DNA of 64,000 nucleotides, from NCBI GenBank assembly GCA_019828545.1, contig JACVRA010000144.1, positions 248,001 to 312,000 of the forward strand, written 5' to 3'. Origin of the DNA: Paracamarosporium sp. OC-R06-R3 (lineage: Eukaryota; Ascomycota; Dothideomycetes; Pleosporales; Didymosphaeriaceae). The translations under genes and the position numbers were made by a program. Under the pieces are notes generated by a model. It was not told where the DNA came from and did no database searches. It saw nothing but the letters and a program-made list of their open reading frames with translations. Below, piece by piece: positions 1-11,596 of this stretch (positions within the stretch are counted from its first letter, which is position 1; every line of letters starts with the position of its first letter).

Positions 1-1349
1 CGGCGCATCCTCTGGAGAGACCAGATCGTAGGGTTCAGAACATTGTCAATGTTCGAGTCCCATTCCTGTAGCATGTTATGCATCTCACTCTCGCTGTTGA
101 TACAGCTTTGTGCCAGAGCCGAAGCAGGAGCTTTTGCTATACCGCATGCCGCCCACTTCTGGCCCGCCTGCTGGATCGCCAAAGACTGAACCTCTTCCAA
201 GACTTTCTCGTACAGGTGCTTTCGCGCACATTTGATGGCGACCCGTACCTCTTGTGAGGCTTGGTTGCAACTCTCCTTGTCAAGCAATCTTCTCTGTTTC
301 GCCAACTCTTGCACTTCAGTGTCGTCTTCTTGAAGCTTCGCCCTTTCGATTTCTGCCTTCAGTCGATCTCTTCCAGCAGTGTGTTCCTCACCGAGATATA
401 TTCTTGAGCGATACTCCCTGAATAACGTTGCAAGGGTGTGGTCTCTGACTTCGTCATCGAGGTCCGGGATAGAGAGGCCTTGGTTCGCAATCATAATCGC
501 CAGTTGATCAGTAATGTTCTGATCCTCAAAGCTCTTCAATTCGGGTCGGAATGCATGCAGGGCTTGACGCAGGCGCAACTCTTGTCGCTCGAGAAGAACC
601 TCGGTCTGATGTTCGTTTTCGACGTCGTGGATCAGCTGGCACCGTGCTTCGAGAGCATCAAGAAGTTCGTTCCGCCCGCGCTCCATACCTGGCTTCTTCC
701 CAACATGCATGTTCCATGCTTGAAGCACTGTCAGGAGCTCATTGTAGCTCTCATCGACCCATGGTACTTCTTCAGACGCCTCGTAAGGTTTGGGCTCAAT
801 CCGTAAGCTCTCGATCAGATCTTCTATTTTGGATGGCCGCGGGCCTAACCCTGCACGTATCCGACTCATTGTTCTCTCTTCAACATTCATGCCTAATTTC
901 TTGACCGGTATTGTAAGATCATGTTCATCGCTGATGTTCCTCAGCTCCTCGGCCGTGCTAAATTCAGGTAATTCACTTCCCTTGGTGTGGGGGACTATTT
1001 TCTCAAACAGAAACTCCGGGATCCAGTCCACACAGTCTTGCTCTGCTAGAATTTCTGCATCGAGAAAGCTTCTTGTTGCCTGCAAGATGTCTTCAACTGT
1101 GCTTACGTTTGGGGCGATATCACGAGTCGAGGATTTGATGGCGTTGGAAATTTGGATTTCTCCTGCTGACTCGTGTGGATGGTACTCATCATCGAGACCA
1201 TACAAGGCCTTCCTAATCCCACCCAACGTAATGCGTGGTATGTGTTCGCTAGTCGATATGATTTGTGTAATTGGTCGATCTTGGTTGGACTCCTCCGGAC
1301 GATTGGGTGGCTCATCAAAGGCTGACAAAAATTGTTTGAAAAAGGACAT
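1..1349 (-). CDS. Coiled-coil protein of unknown function, 3' part outside the window
   Basis: One reading frame on the minus strand is open from an ATG at 1349 to the window edge (about 449 codons, no stop), so the gene is cut by the border. The protein begins MSFFKQFLSAFDEPP. Its first ~200 residues are mixed and acidic, with a segment like DCVDWIPEFLFEKIVPHTKG. From about residue 220 it is rich in E, K, R, Q and L with heptad-like spacing, typical of a long alpha-helical coiled coil. No catalytic motif, signal peptide or membrane segment is visible. I do not recognise the family. Reality rests on the unbroken length, the codon use and a sensible N-terminus; an intron inside the coiled-coil part cannot be excluded. 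Confidence 0.7.
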   Translation of the reverse strand, partial: MSFFKQFLSAFDEPPNRPEESNQDRPITQIISTSEHIPRITLGGIRKALYGLDDEYHPHESAGEIQISNAIKSSTRDIAPNVSTVEDILQATRSFLDAEILAEQDCVDWIPEFLFEKIVPHTKGSELPEFSTAEELRNISDEHDLTIPVKKLGMNVEERTMSRIRAGLGPRPSKIEDLIESLRIEPKPYEASEEVPWVDESYNELLTVLQAWNMHVGKKPGMERGRNELLDALEARCQLIHDVENEHQTEVLLERQELRLRQALHAFRPELKSFEDQNITDQLAIMIANQGLSIPDLDDEVRDHTLATLFREYRSRIYLGEEHTAGRDRLKAEIERAKLQEDDTEVQELAKQRRLLDKESCNQASQEVRVAIKCARKHLYEKVLEEVQSLAIQQAGQKWAACGIAKAPASALAQSCINSESEMHNMLQEWDSNIDNVLNPTIWSLQRMR

Positions 1350-2255
1350 GGTTTGCTATTGATATGGTTGTTGGTTTGTGCGGCCGAATCTGGAAGACAT
1401 ACTGGCCGCCATCGGGCGGGTGGTTTTGGAACGTCTTTGCCATTCTCCAACGTGGATGTGAAAGGCAGCCAGTGTGAAGCGGGCGGGGATTCAAGCCTGG
1501 AGCTGCTATCACGCTGGGCATTCCAAGCATCCAAGAGCGACTGTGACATGACATGGCTTCACTCACTACCTTCATCCAGTATGTTTGTGAACAAGCTCAT
1601 GTCAGCCAAAAGGACTCGAGAGCCTTCGCCTCTGCATTTGGTAACGAATACCGTGAAAGCTCCTCGGAAACACTAGCTCCGCACCCCTTTCTAAGATTTG
1701 CTACCAGCGCGGCGGGTCCGTATCATGCAAGTTGGGCGCGGTATCGGCACGGTGCATGCGTTCGCTGCAGTGCTGTATTGCCCATGTTGGATCGAATCAA
1801 TTGCACCGACAAACGGTAGAGATAACACCGCGTGAGGTGCTTCGGGATCTGTGTTAGGGCGTGATGGTCGATGCCCTGGCGGTGGGGCGGCGTGCCATTG
1901 GCCAATGCCGTCGCTTGTCACCGCAGGCGACCCCAATCAGGCCATTTCTGTAGAAGTCGCCCAGGAACAATCAAGCAGCGCCGGCAGCACAACTCCCTCC
2001 CATTGCGTGGGAGCACATCAGCGGTGCCAACGGAAGTGCATCACCGTCACATGCATTCGCTGGCCGCGCAAGCTTGGTCGGAGGCAATCGCTGCGCGTGA
2101 CCAAGATCGGACCTAACTTACTCAGGCCAGCCAGGGTCTCGCCAGGTTCTTTACTCAATATAATCCCCTTCTCCCGCCGCTCCTTCAAACTCTGCGACAA
2201 CTTCGTTTCCACCTCGGTTGACTGCGCTGCTCCCTCTCGTTGCTGCTGACTTCCC
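1350..2255. other. Intergenic region between two divergent genes
   Basis: This 906-bp stretch separates the coiled-coil gene (minus) from the MFS gene (plus) and must hold both promoters. I see no further gene, repeat or RNA. Open frames here lack a coherent protein pattern. Confidence 0.5.
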
Positions 2256-4205
2256 ATGTCTCTCGTGCAGCATGTCTCTCAATTGGAGGGCCACGATCGA
2301 GAGGAGGCCTTGGTCGACCTTTTTCTGCCGCCGCTAGAGCGAGCAGAGTCCATCGCCCGCTCCGAACGCCGCCTTTCACTCGGCAGCGGCTTCGACAGCG
2401 CAAAGTCGGTGCGACGCCTTGCTAGCTACGATTTCTTGAAGCAGCCAGAAGACACAATTGAAGACAATGGTGGTGGCATCACCCAGTACAATGTCCCCAC
2501 TACGAAGCGTATTGGTTCGTATAAAATTCCCGAATCCGTCACCAACATCTCCACTGACTCGTGACGCAGCTCAGGTAATCACCACAGTGCTCGCCTGTTG
2601 GTTCGCAAGTGGCATTGTCTTCGGGTTTGCCGCACTCAAGCCCATTCTGATTCAGGAAGGCGTCTACCAAGATTTGTGCACGCCGGAAGAGCTGGAGAAA
2701 GGCGTCGAGGTATGCTTTGAGCAAGACTTGCGCCTCAACTTTTTCTTCTCGCTTGCCTCCACGACCGCAAATCTCTCGGCGCTACCGGTGGGTGCTCTAC
2801 TTGACCGCTACGGCCCAAAATTGTGTTTCCTTTTAGGGTCGGTCTGTCTTGCTGCCGGCAGCATCCTCATGAGCCTTGCTTTCCAGATTGACGAATTTGA
2901 CGGATACATCATCGGTAACTTCTTCCTCGCGCTCGGAGGTAACTTCATCTTTCTGCCTTCTTTCCAGATCGCGAACGCCTTCCCCAAATATGCAGGCACC
3001 ATCGGTAAGTCTCCCCATAATATATGAGGTACGAGATGACTAACACGTATGCAGTCGCATTAGTGACGGGTGCTTTTGACGCCTCGGCAGCCATATTCTT
3101 AATTGCTCGTTTAATCTACGATGCTACCGACCGTGCATTCAAACCACAGCACTTTTTCCTCGTTTATCTGATTGTGCCCCTTGCCATTCTCATTGCGCAA
3201 CTGACTTTCCTGCCGACTGAGAGCTACAAAACTCCAGGACAGCTGCAGGTGAAACTAGACCATGCTGAGGATGCTATGCGAGATGTTCATGACTCGGACG
3301 ACGAGCTGCCTGATGACGAAGTCTGGAGACGGCGCAAGGTCCGAAGCACTCGGCGTAGGAAGCGGCAGCGAAAGCTCGACAAGCTTGTCGGTTCCCCAAA
3401 CAGGCGAAGGAAGCTCGAAGAGAGAGAAGAACTTCGCCAAGATGCCGCTGGAGTCTGGGGTGCTCTACACAACAAGCCTGCTAATGAGCAGATGATGACC
3501 CCCTGGTTTTACCTTCTTACGCTTCTCACCGTCCTACAGATGATTCGTATGAACTACTTCATCGCCTCGGTTAGAGAGCAGTACTTCTACATGCTGGGCT
3601 CGATCGAGCTCGCGACCAAGATCAATGAATTCTTCGACTGGGCCCTTCCTATCGGTGGCGTGGTCAGCACACCATTTCTCGGCGTTTTGCTTGACAATGT
3701 GAGCGTCCCTGGCGTGCTACTTCTCATCTTGGTCATAATTACGGTCATCGGCATTGTAGGCTCGATAGCTGCACTGTGGGCAGGTTATGTTAACGTCATC
3801 CTGTTCGTTGCTCTTCGCCCTCTTTACTACTCCGCAATGTCCGACTACGCTACCAAGGTATTTGGCTATGCTACTTTTGGGCGCGTCTACGGCACCATCA
3901 TTTTCTTTTCTGGAGTCATCAACCTTTCACAGACAGGCATCGCGGCTTTGACAAAGACCGCTTTTCATGGCAACCCTGTGCCGGTCAATGTCTTCCTGGC
4001 GGTTGCTGCGTTCGTCGTTGGAGTAGCGCTGGTCACATATGTTACCGTGCAGACGTACCGCATGCAGAGGAAATTGTTGGATGAAGACGCGATCACCGTC
4101 ACCAACACAGAAGCCGACAGTATAATGGAGAGCTTGTTTGAAGAAGACGAACCGCAGCAAGGATATGGCAGCATATCTCAGCCACGGCAATCTTGGGAGC
4201 ACTAG
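2256..4205 (+). CDS. Major facilitator superfamily transporter, Fmp42/SLC43-like
   Basis: Three exons, 2256-2514, 2570-3004 and 3055-4205, give a 614-aa polytopic protein. Introns are 55 and 50 bp; both splice in phase 1. The N-terminus (~85 aa) is hydrophilic. The first membrane helix (VLACWFASGIVFGFAALKP) and the loop motif GALLDRYGPK match the MFS loop 2/3 signature in the Fmp42 / LAT3 (SLC43) branch. A central ~110-aa loop has an acidic stretch followed by a strongly basic one (RRRKVRSTRRRKRQ), before a second set of helices. The C-terminus is acidic and cytosolic. Family members are proposed amino-acid transporters of vacuole, plasma membrane or mitochondria; the substrate here is not deducible. 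ATG 2256 is the first in-frame start. Confidence 0.88.
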
Positions 4206-5278
4206 GGGAAAATGCATCATGGGCCAGAAAAATTGGTATTCGGGATCATCCAAAAAGTGTTATTTCCGGCGCGTCACTACAAGGAGACTTTTCAGTCGTT
4301 TGCGTATCAGCGGCGGAGTTGGCGTACTCTGCGGTTCTCACGGCCTACTATTTCCTCTTTCGCCTTTCCAATATCATTCCTGACGCTTTCGACATTTGCG
4401 GTTCAGCATGATACCATTCAGAATGTTATCTTTTCTTTTTCATTTCGAGCGAGTAGCTAGACCTGTTTGGGCGAGCATTTGCCTGCTGCTACCTAGGTAT
4501 TTGTCTTCTGAGTGTTCTGCCTGCGTGTATGGTCAAGCGTTCAAAGCAGTCTAGCAGTTGTTCATTGTGCATCACGCTCGCTTTCTGGAGCGGTAATAGT
4601 CCGGTAAATAAATGTTTGCCTGTTTTACAATTTTGTTTTCCAGTTTTTATGAACATGGCTTTTACTGCGGGACGCAGATGATTTACAATCGCGTTGTGAA
4701 GTATACCGAAGTACGGCATTGCAACCGTAGATCCGAACGGCTGCGCCATACTTGACAGGATATGCACCATCATGAGAATTCGGAAGCTCCAGATTACCCC
4801 GCAACACAACGATGCATAAACGACATAGAGACTGGCTGCAAAAGGTAGCGTTTCATAGCTGCCTACATGGCCGTTCGTGCGCTTTCTAAAAGCCCACCAT
4901 CAAGTAGTATTCGCTCAAGTAGCACTACGCCTTCTAACACGGCAACCACTGCAGTTCACCCGTCACGCGTCCTTTCCGAACGGACAGACGGCAGCATAAC
5001 GCAACGACAGTTCAAAGCTCAACCCTATACCATATTGGTTATGCACATTTTCGCCGCGAGCCGTACCACGGTCCAGTCCTTCAACCACAGCTCTTCATAA
5101 TAGCATTTTTTGCCTTGCCTGTATTTATACGGTACACGCTAGACGCTAGCTGTCAGTAAGCATAGTGTTGTATCTTATTCTAGTAATTTCATATCAGAGC
5201 AGCAATACCGAACGAGGCTACGACCAGTACATCCCTATCAACCTTCTAAAGAACAATCCAAGCTGAAGCAACAGGACC
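4206..5278. other. Intergenic region
   Basis: About 1.07 kb between two co-oriented genes. It has AT-rich patches near 4600-4660 and 5110-5200, the latter plausibly the promoter of the next gene. No gene, tRNA or clear repeat seen. Confidence 0.5.
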
Positions 5279-6466
5279 ATGTCGCACACTACTCATTTTG
5301 GACCGGACTCCCCCACGACGGACGACGACCCATTGTTCAGCGCATTAGTCGCGGACATCATAGCGGAAAGCACCAACGACATGGATCCACGGTGGTTGGA
5401 AGCCTTCAACGACGACGACTCTAACGATACGTGGGACTCACTCCCAGGACTGGACTCTCCGCCCGCATCTCCGGCACCGCAGAAATGCCCCCTCAATCCT
5501 CCGGTGCAACCGCTACACGCGGCGTCCACCAAGAGACCACGACGCACAACGGCCGACACAGAAATAAATGCATACCCCCGGAGCGCCCACACCTCACACA
5601 CCTCCGCATCCCCAGACCAAAGCTCACACCCTCGGACACCCTCTTCCACCGCCGACCCCACCGACACCGCAACGCCCCTCACAAGCGCTCCCTCCGCCTC
5701 GCAAGACGGCACCGAGCATGCCCAGAAAATCGACTCGGACGCTGAACCCAGCGACACCGCCACCCCTTTCCACACCCAAGGCAACTCCTTCCACACCCAA
5801 GACGACCCCACAGACACACAAGACACCACCCTCCCCATCATCTACGCCTCCCCCACCGCTAACACACCTACCCACATCACCATCCCCCAAGCCCGATTCT
5901 GCGCTGCTCAGGCCCAAGGGTACATCTACGTTGGGACACCGCGCGCCGAGACAAAGGAAGAAGCCGCGGCCTGCGAGCAGGAGGAGAAAAACAGGCGCTG
6001 GATGAACGGGTGGTTGGCGAGGATGAATCCGGGGAAGTACAAGGTTTCTGCGCGGAAGTGGGTGGATGCCGATCTTGCTGATGCTGGGGATGGGGATGGG
6101 AGGCGTGTTATTGTTGAGTGGAGGACGGGTGTTCTTACGAATGGGAGCGTGTTTGTTATCGGTGATGTATTAGGGAGGGAGGTAAAAGAGCACGAGACTA
6201 AGAGCAGCGCCGTGAGCTTCAGACTTACCCTGAGGAGCGAGGACGAGCAGCTGGGTGTGGTTCCGCCCGCGGGACGCATGTTTCCTGCGTATAGGGTGTC
6301 TTCTCGGGCTGGGCCAGCGCAGTCTAGACACCTGCGTGGTGGGAAGGGAGGCGAGAAGCGGCGGCGCTTTAGTCCGCCGCTTTGCGGGTCGTTTTCGGTC
6401 GAGGAGGAGGTCAAGTATGCACGTGGACGGTGGTGTTTGGCGCGCGGTGCTGGGGCCGTGGAGTGA
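5279..6466 (+). CDS. Low-complexity hypothetical protein
   Basis: A single 395-codon exon starts at an ATG preceded by a purine-rich leader. The first ~50 residues are acidic (DDDPLF, FNDDDSNDTWDSLPG). Residues ~60-205 are a Thr/Ser/Pro/Asp-rich disordered stretch, with a basic patch KRPRR near residue 85. Residues ~210-395 are more globular (YIYVGTPRAETKEEA, GRRVIVEWRTGVLTNGSVFVIGD) and end in basic residues. The pattern of acidic start, disordered centre and basic patch suggests a nuclear protein, but I do not recognise a domain. The 3' half shifts from C-rich to G-rich codons. An unrecognised intron near the 3' end is possible. Confidence 0.6.
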   Translation: MSHTTHFGPDSPTTDDDPLFSALVADIIAESTNDMDPRWLEAFNDDDSNDTWDSLPGLDSPPASPAPQKCPLNPPVQPLHAASTKRPRRTTADTEINAYPRSAHTSHTSASPDQSSHPRTPSSTADPTDTATPLTSAPSASQDGTEHAQKIDSDAEPSDTATPFHTQGNSFHTQDDPTDTQDTTLPIIYASPTANTPTHITIPQARFCAAQAQGYIYVGTPRAETKEEAAACEQEEKNRRWMNGWLARMNPGKYKVSARKWVDADLADAGDGDGRRVIVEWRTGVLTNGSVFVIGDVLGREVKEHETKSSAVSFRLTLRSEDEQLGVVPPAGRMFPAYRVSSRAGPAQSRHLRGGKGGEKRRRFSPPLCGSFSVEEEVKYARGRWCLARGAGAVE

Positions 6467-7138
6467 TTTGGCTTGCGGTGTTGGAGGAGTAGGCGGGTTA
6501 GACTGCGCTTGACTTTGCTCTTGCAAGGCAGGGTCGGGTGTCATGGTAGAAAAAGTGTTGCGAATGATGAGCATGCCTTTCGTTTTCATCGTCGGATGCG
6601 TGGAAGGAGAGGGGGGGTGTTGTTGTATCTAGGCTGTGACTTGGTGGATGGACGGAGAGGTTGTGCTCGTGTGTCGCGCGGTCTATCTAGAGAGGAAAGT
6701 TTGTACGGCTTTGTGCATGCTGGATGCCGGATATGAGATGTATACATCATCGAGCGAGCCGTCGCGATTGACTGATACGGGGAACACGGGACATACTTCC
6801 GTTGGACAGTAATGTTTTGGAAACGGCTGGTATCGAGTCGTCTGTGCCAGTCTCCCGTTGCATCCTTCTACACATACCGGGACTTCCACTGCTTCTCACC
6901 ACGCCCAAGCCAAGTCCCCATGAAAAAACACCATGTCAGCGCAACAACACAGCGACACAACTCCGAAGCAAAGAGGGCATAGTTCGCATTACACACACGC
7001 TAACATTACAAACCGCGTCGCAAGCACATCCATATATAAAATCCGCTGTATACACAAGCCTCTGTCATGAAACCCACCAACCAAGCCCAAGCCGAAGCGT
7101 ACAAGCATGAAAAAAAAAGGGCGCTCACGCACAACACA
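6467..7138. other. Convergent 3' region
   Basis: This 672-bp stretch lies between the stop codons of two convergent genes and holds their 3' UTRs. No further gene or repeat seen. Confidence 0.5.
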
Positions 7139-10100
7139 TCAGAAGATGTCCTCGAGGCCCTGGTCCTCCCACCGCGCCTTGCTCTGCGCAACGTCATACC
7201 GCACGTTCCAGTAGTTATGGTTGAAGGCCCAGAACTCCTCGCCCGTGACGTCGCATCTGCTCTTGGAGAACCACTTGGGGACGAACTCCTCGCCGTGCGC
7301 TTCTCGGTTTCTCCGCGTCGCGCGCTGCTTCTCTTCTACCCTGTTTTTCTCCGTGGCCGCGAGGTCGTATTCGCCGTCTTCCATGGCGCGCTGATCTGGG
7401 CGGAGACGGGTATCTGTCGGCGCGACGACCGGCCGCAGCTGGTCGTCGACGGCGTTCAGAGTGACGACGAAGGGCGTGAGATTGAATGGGATGCCGGTTG
7501 GACGCGCGTGCGCTTGCCACACGAGGAACGCCTTGTTGTCGTCGTGCTTGGCGTGTTTCGAGCCGCCCTTGTCGATGTCGGCGTCCTCGAACCCAGGCGT
7601 GAAACGCGCGTAGAGCTTGTCGTTCCAGCGTCCACCTACGCTCCACCGCACCCTGCCCTCTGCATCTAGTACTTTTCCAATCACTTGGTATGCAGACGAG
7701 GCCTTCCAACCGCGGGGCTTGAAGTCGAGCTGGCACACTTCGCCCGTAGTCCAATTCTTGATTTCCATTATACCGTAGTTGTCGACGGTGGGGTTGCCGG
7801 TGATGATGCCGATGACAGATGAGGTAACCTTCTTCCATGTGTACAGCTCCTCTTTACCACCAGTCGCCGTCGGTCGAAGGCGCAGGAACCAGGTTCCAAG
7901 CGGGTTGATGTCGAACGACCTACCATAGAACTTGGACTTGACTGCAGACTCGCCCTGGAAATAGTTAGTACGCTATTGAGCGTGAAGACATTCTGACTTA
8001 CATAGTAATCCCACTTCTTCGACTCTGCGTAAGCAGCACCGATTGGTGGGTGATGGCTGACTTGCTCGATGAAGAATCGATAGCCCTTGTCGGGTCTAGC
8101 GTACTCGTACGTTTCACCAAGAAGAGGATTAAAAGGCTTTGCCACACGTCCGATAGTCGAAGCGTATTCCGAGGCAGCGAATGCAGCTACATACAGTAGA
8201 CGCTCAGTGGAGTCTGCGCGTTCGGCAGCAATGTCAATGAGATCCGTATACTCCATGTCTTCCGCAACACGCTGCAGGAGAGACGTTGGCTCGTTAAACG
8301 AAACCGGAAGCGTCATCTTTGTCATGTCTTTGCCAATCATAGATTTGAGAATGCCCTGTGGTATAGTTAGCGCCAGTGATGACTGCTCGGCAAAGTTTGC
8401 TTACCCAGAGCGAGATCTTGGGTCTGTCATCATCGTCCATGGCCAGCTTCTGCCGCACACCACCTTCATATCCAACGAAGCCTTTCGCAACCTCTGCGTG
8501 CTTGCTTTCAAACAGATCACCGCTATCTGCAGGTGGGGCTTCCTTCGATTCACCATCGATTGTCTCGGTGGGCATCTCGACGACCTCAACTTCACCGGCA
8601 CCTACAGCATCGAAAAACTCTTCGTCGTCTTCCGAATCAGATCCAGACATGTCCGCAGCGATATTAGCAAGGGTAGCCTTCCTCCGCAATGCTTGCTCGC
8701 TAGGCTTCGATTTCAACACCGATGCATCCTCGGCAGCTTCGACAAAGTCATCTGAACCCTTGGACAGCCTCTTCTCGTCTCCAACTTGGTACTCTTCCAA
8801 AGCTTCTCGTAAAGCCCGCTTTGTTTTCCGTCGCTTGGTTTCGGCTTCGCCGATCCGATTCTCGAGCTCTTCTTGTTCACGGGCAACCTTGGCCATGCTT
8901 TCCTCCCACATTCGGCGTACGTTAGCCTCGCGATCCAGCCGATACTGCCAGTAAGCGTCACGATCTCGCGATATGCGCAATAAATCGCCTATCAGTCCTC
9001 TCAAGTTGCCAACTGCTGACTCATACGAGGCAAGCGCTTGCAGCATCATCGGATCTGATATTTGTAGAGTCGGATTTTTCGTTTTTTCCTGTTGCAACGC
9101 GGTCGATACGTTTGTAAGGAGATCGAGCTGGAGCCTCGCGGACTGTCCGGTGATGTTGAAAGCGTCTTTGTTGTTGGGGCGGATTTCGTGACTACTCGTA
9201 TCATCGCCATACTCTTCATCGTCGTCGCCATCACCCTCCACAGTGGCCGTGCCGACATGGCTAATCATCTTTCCGAGCTCGTTGCCAGCCACGCTAGGGT
9301 CATAGGCACTGTCCGGACCATCATCAATTACGCTCTGGCCTGAACGCGATGCCGTGTCCTGGGACATCACAGGCACTCCTAGGGACGTCGTAGGAGCTAG
9401 ATTCCGTGAGCTTGTAACCTTGGAACTAGCAAGGCTCGAGTTATCGCCTTCCTTGGTCAACCGTTTGTCAAGTTGCTCTATCTTGGCTTGCTTCAACGCC
9501 TCCTGGTCTTGCTGTGTGCGCTTTACTTCTTCCCGCGCTTCATCCTTAGACCACTGGATTGCATTGTTCAGCGCCCAGTACCATCTCTTAGCCTCAACCT
9601 GATGGTTAGCCTTGAGATGGTATTTGACGGACGATTTGCCCTGAATCTCAAAACGTTGTTTATCTTGAGGGTCCATGTAAAGCTTCGCTATGCGCATGTT
9701 GATGGCACCGCGGCAAGCAGTACCAGTGTCGTCTTGATGCTTGTAGTAGCTCAGCACACCATCTTCTAGAACGAACCATCGCAGCTTGTACCCGCTGGTG
9801 TAGTTTGTCCATTTTTTGAGGTAGCCCTTCATCTCGCGCGATTCCTTCGCACCCATGCCGGTTTCGGGCGCGGCACCGGCTTGCGGTCCTGCTCCCGCAA
9901 GAATCGTCTTCTCTTGTATTCCTCTTTGCGCAGCGGCAGCAGCAGGCGAGCGCTTCAGGATGGCGCGAGTCCGGTCGTCCTTGGTGTAGTCCTGAGGGAG
10001 CTTGCCCTTGCGATCCCTTCGGAAGGGATCAGCTCCATTGAGAAGAAGAAGCTGGGCCAACTTCACATCCTTCTTCTTCGCGGCTTCGTGCAAGAGAGTG

Positions 10101-11172
10101 CCACCAGCCTCTACCACTACAGGATCGGTCACCAGCTCTCCGCCGTTTACGTCGAGCGTACTCTTTATCCGCGCATCCTGCAATAGCTTTTCCAAAGATG
10201 CCATATCTCCCGCAGCCAGCAGTTGTTGTATCTTCTTCACGTTTGTATCGATGAATATGGATCGAGCCAGCTGCAGCTGCTGGAAAATATCGGGCGTACG
10301 GGCGAGGTCCAAGGGCGTCTGTCCGTTGTAGTTCGTTATAGAATCGTTGATACCCGGCTTATCGAGGAGCATGCGCACGACGGGCGTTCGTCCGAGGGTG
10401 GCTGCGAGGTGCAGAGCTGTGTTGCCGTCGCGGTCGCGGCCGTTGATATCGATGACCGAGTCGGGGCCAGGCGTCGCATTGGACAGGACGAATTCGATGA
10501 CGGGCACCTCGGCGCATTGTATGGCGAGGTGGAGGATAGTAGTCCCCTCGGTGCGGGTAGGGAGGGTCAGCGAGGTGCTGCTCTGGTCGCTGTCTGCAGT
10601 GGCGTTGGCCTGTTCCCTGATGGCCTTTGATATGGCGGCGGTGTCGCCATTGCGCAGCGACTCGAAGACGCGGAACAGTTTTACAGACTGCTCGATGGAG
10701 GCGCCCTTGGGGGTCGGCGACAGCGGGGAGGCAGCGTAGCTGGGGGAGGTGGGGACGTGGGCGTTGGCGTCCTGCGTGTTTACATTGGCCATGCCTGTGG
10801 AGAGGTGGGGTCGATGCTTTGACGAGGTGCTCCGTGTGTGCGCCGGGAGGTGGGCGTGGTGGTTGTGGGGATGCGACGAGGTCGACGAGGGCTGCTGCGA
10901 GCTGAGCGACGTGGCCGACGAGCTGTTTGGCAGTGAATCGGGGTCGGTGACGTCGTTTCGCGACGAGACTCTGCCCAAGAGGTTCTTGACGCTGCTGGAC
11001 TTGGAGCGCTTGTGTCTGCGGGCATGTATAGCGTCAGCGGGCGCCCGAAGATGTTCAATTGCCCGCTCGGGGATGGGTCGTCGAAATATGTCGTCGACGG
11101 CGCTGCGGGGCGCTCTGGCTGACGCTGCTGCGGCGTGTGTGCTTGGAAATTGCTTGGAACTCACCCTTCCAT
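7139..11172 (-). CDS. OSH1: Oxysterol-binding protein, Osh1/Osh2 type (ankyrin-PH-FFAT-ORD)
   Basis: Four exons, 11172-11165 (8 nt), 11015-8405, 8355-8002 and 7954-7139, give 1262 aa. It transfers sterol/PI4P between ER and Golgi or vacuole membranes. In order: a basic start [15 protein letters not shown], ankyrin repeats at ~190-330 ([34 protein letters not shown]), a PH domain at ~395-490 ([20 protein letters not shown]), and an acidic tract leading to EFFDAVG near residue 800, a near-consensus FFAT motif for binding the ER protein VAP/Scs2. The C-terminal ORD carries the family signature EQVSHHPP near residue 970. The two downstream introns (49 and 47 bp) are secure. The first intron (11016-11164, 149 bp) is inferred from ATGGAAGG followed by GTGAGT and the acceptor CCCGCAG; the alternative start is ATG 10792 (MANVNTQ). 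Yeast Osh1 is of similar size. Confidence 0.93.
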
Positions 11173-11596
11173 GGCGCTGGCTGCCCCCAGGCCGAGGCGG
11201 CGGACCGTGCTGATGCAAAGTGGATGGGGATGGTGCTACACGATGTCCACACCCAAGGAGCCCTCGAGCGACAAAATAGCAGCGTGCTTGTGCGACTTTG
11301 TACAAAGGAGCGGGAGCTTGACGTCGCCCAAACAGTAGCGAAGGGTAGCGGGGCGAGGCCTATTACAGCCCATGGAGGCCGATCCCCTGCCGCTTGGATA
11401 AGCACCAGCACCGAGCGTTCCCAATTCGCATACCCGAGCACGCTGCCCCGCGCAGACGTAGTCCATCTCAGAGCCTGGCTGTCGTCATGCGAGGCGTAGT
11501 CAGGGACATGGATCGTTCTTCACATCTGCATGTCTACACACGTCTAGATTCCAAGGCGTCTTCTATAACTATTGTTTACAGTGCCCCCTTGCCTCT
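11173..11596. other. Upstream region of OSH1 and 3' region of ATP12
   Basis: A 424-bp stretch holding the OSH1 promoter/leader and the ATP12 3' UTR, both on the minus strand. A minus frame is open upstream of OSH1 but has no ATG. Confidence 0.5.

Noticed and set aside
438..1676. Several plus-strand frames over the first gene
   Set aside because: They are shadows of the minus-strand coiled-coil frame, which is longer and uninterrupted to the window edge.
11173..11305. OSH1 start further upstream at 11305
   Set aside because: The frame is open there but its first codon is TTG and there is no ATG before 10792; the spliced ATG at 11172 fits better.
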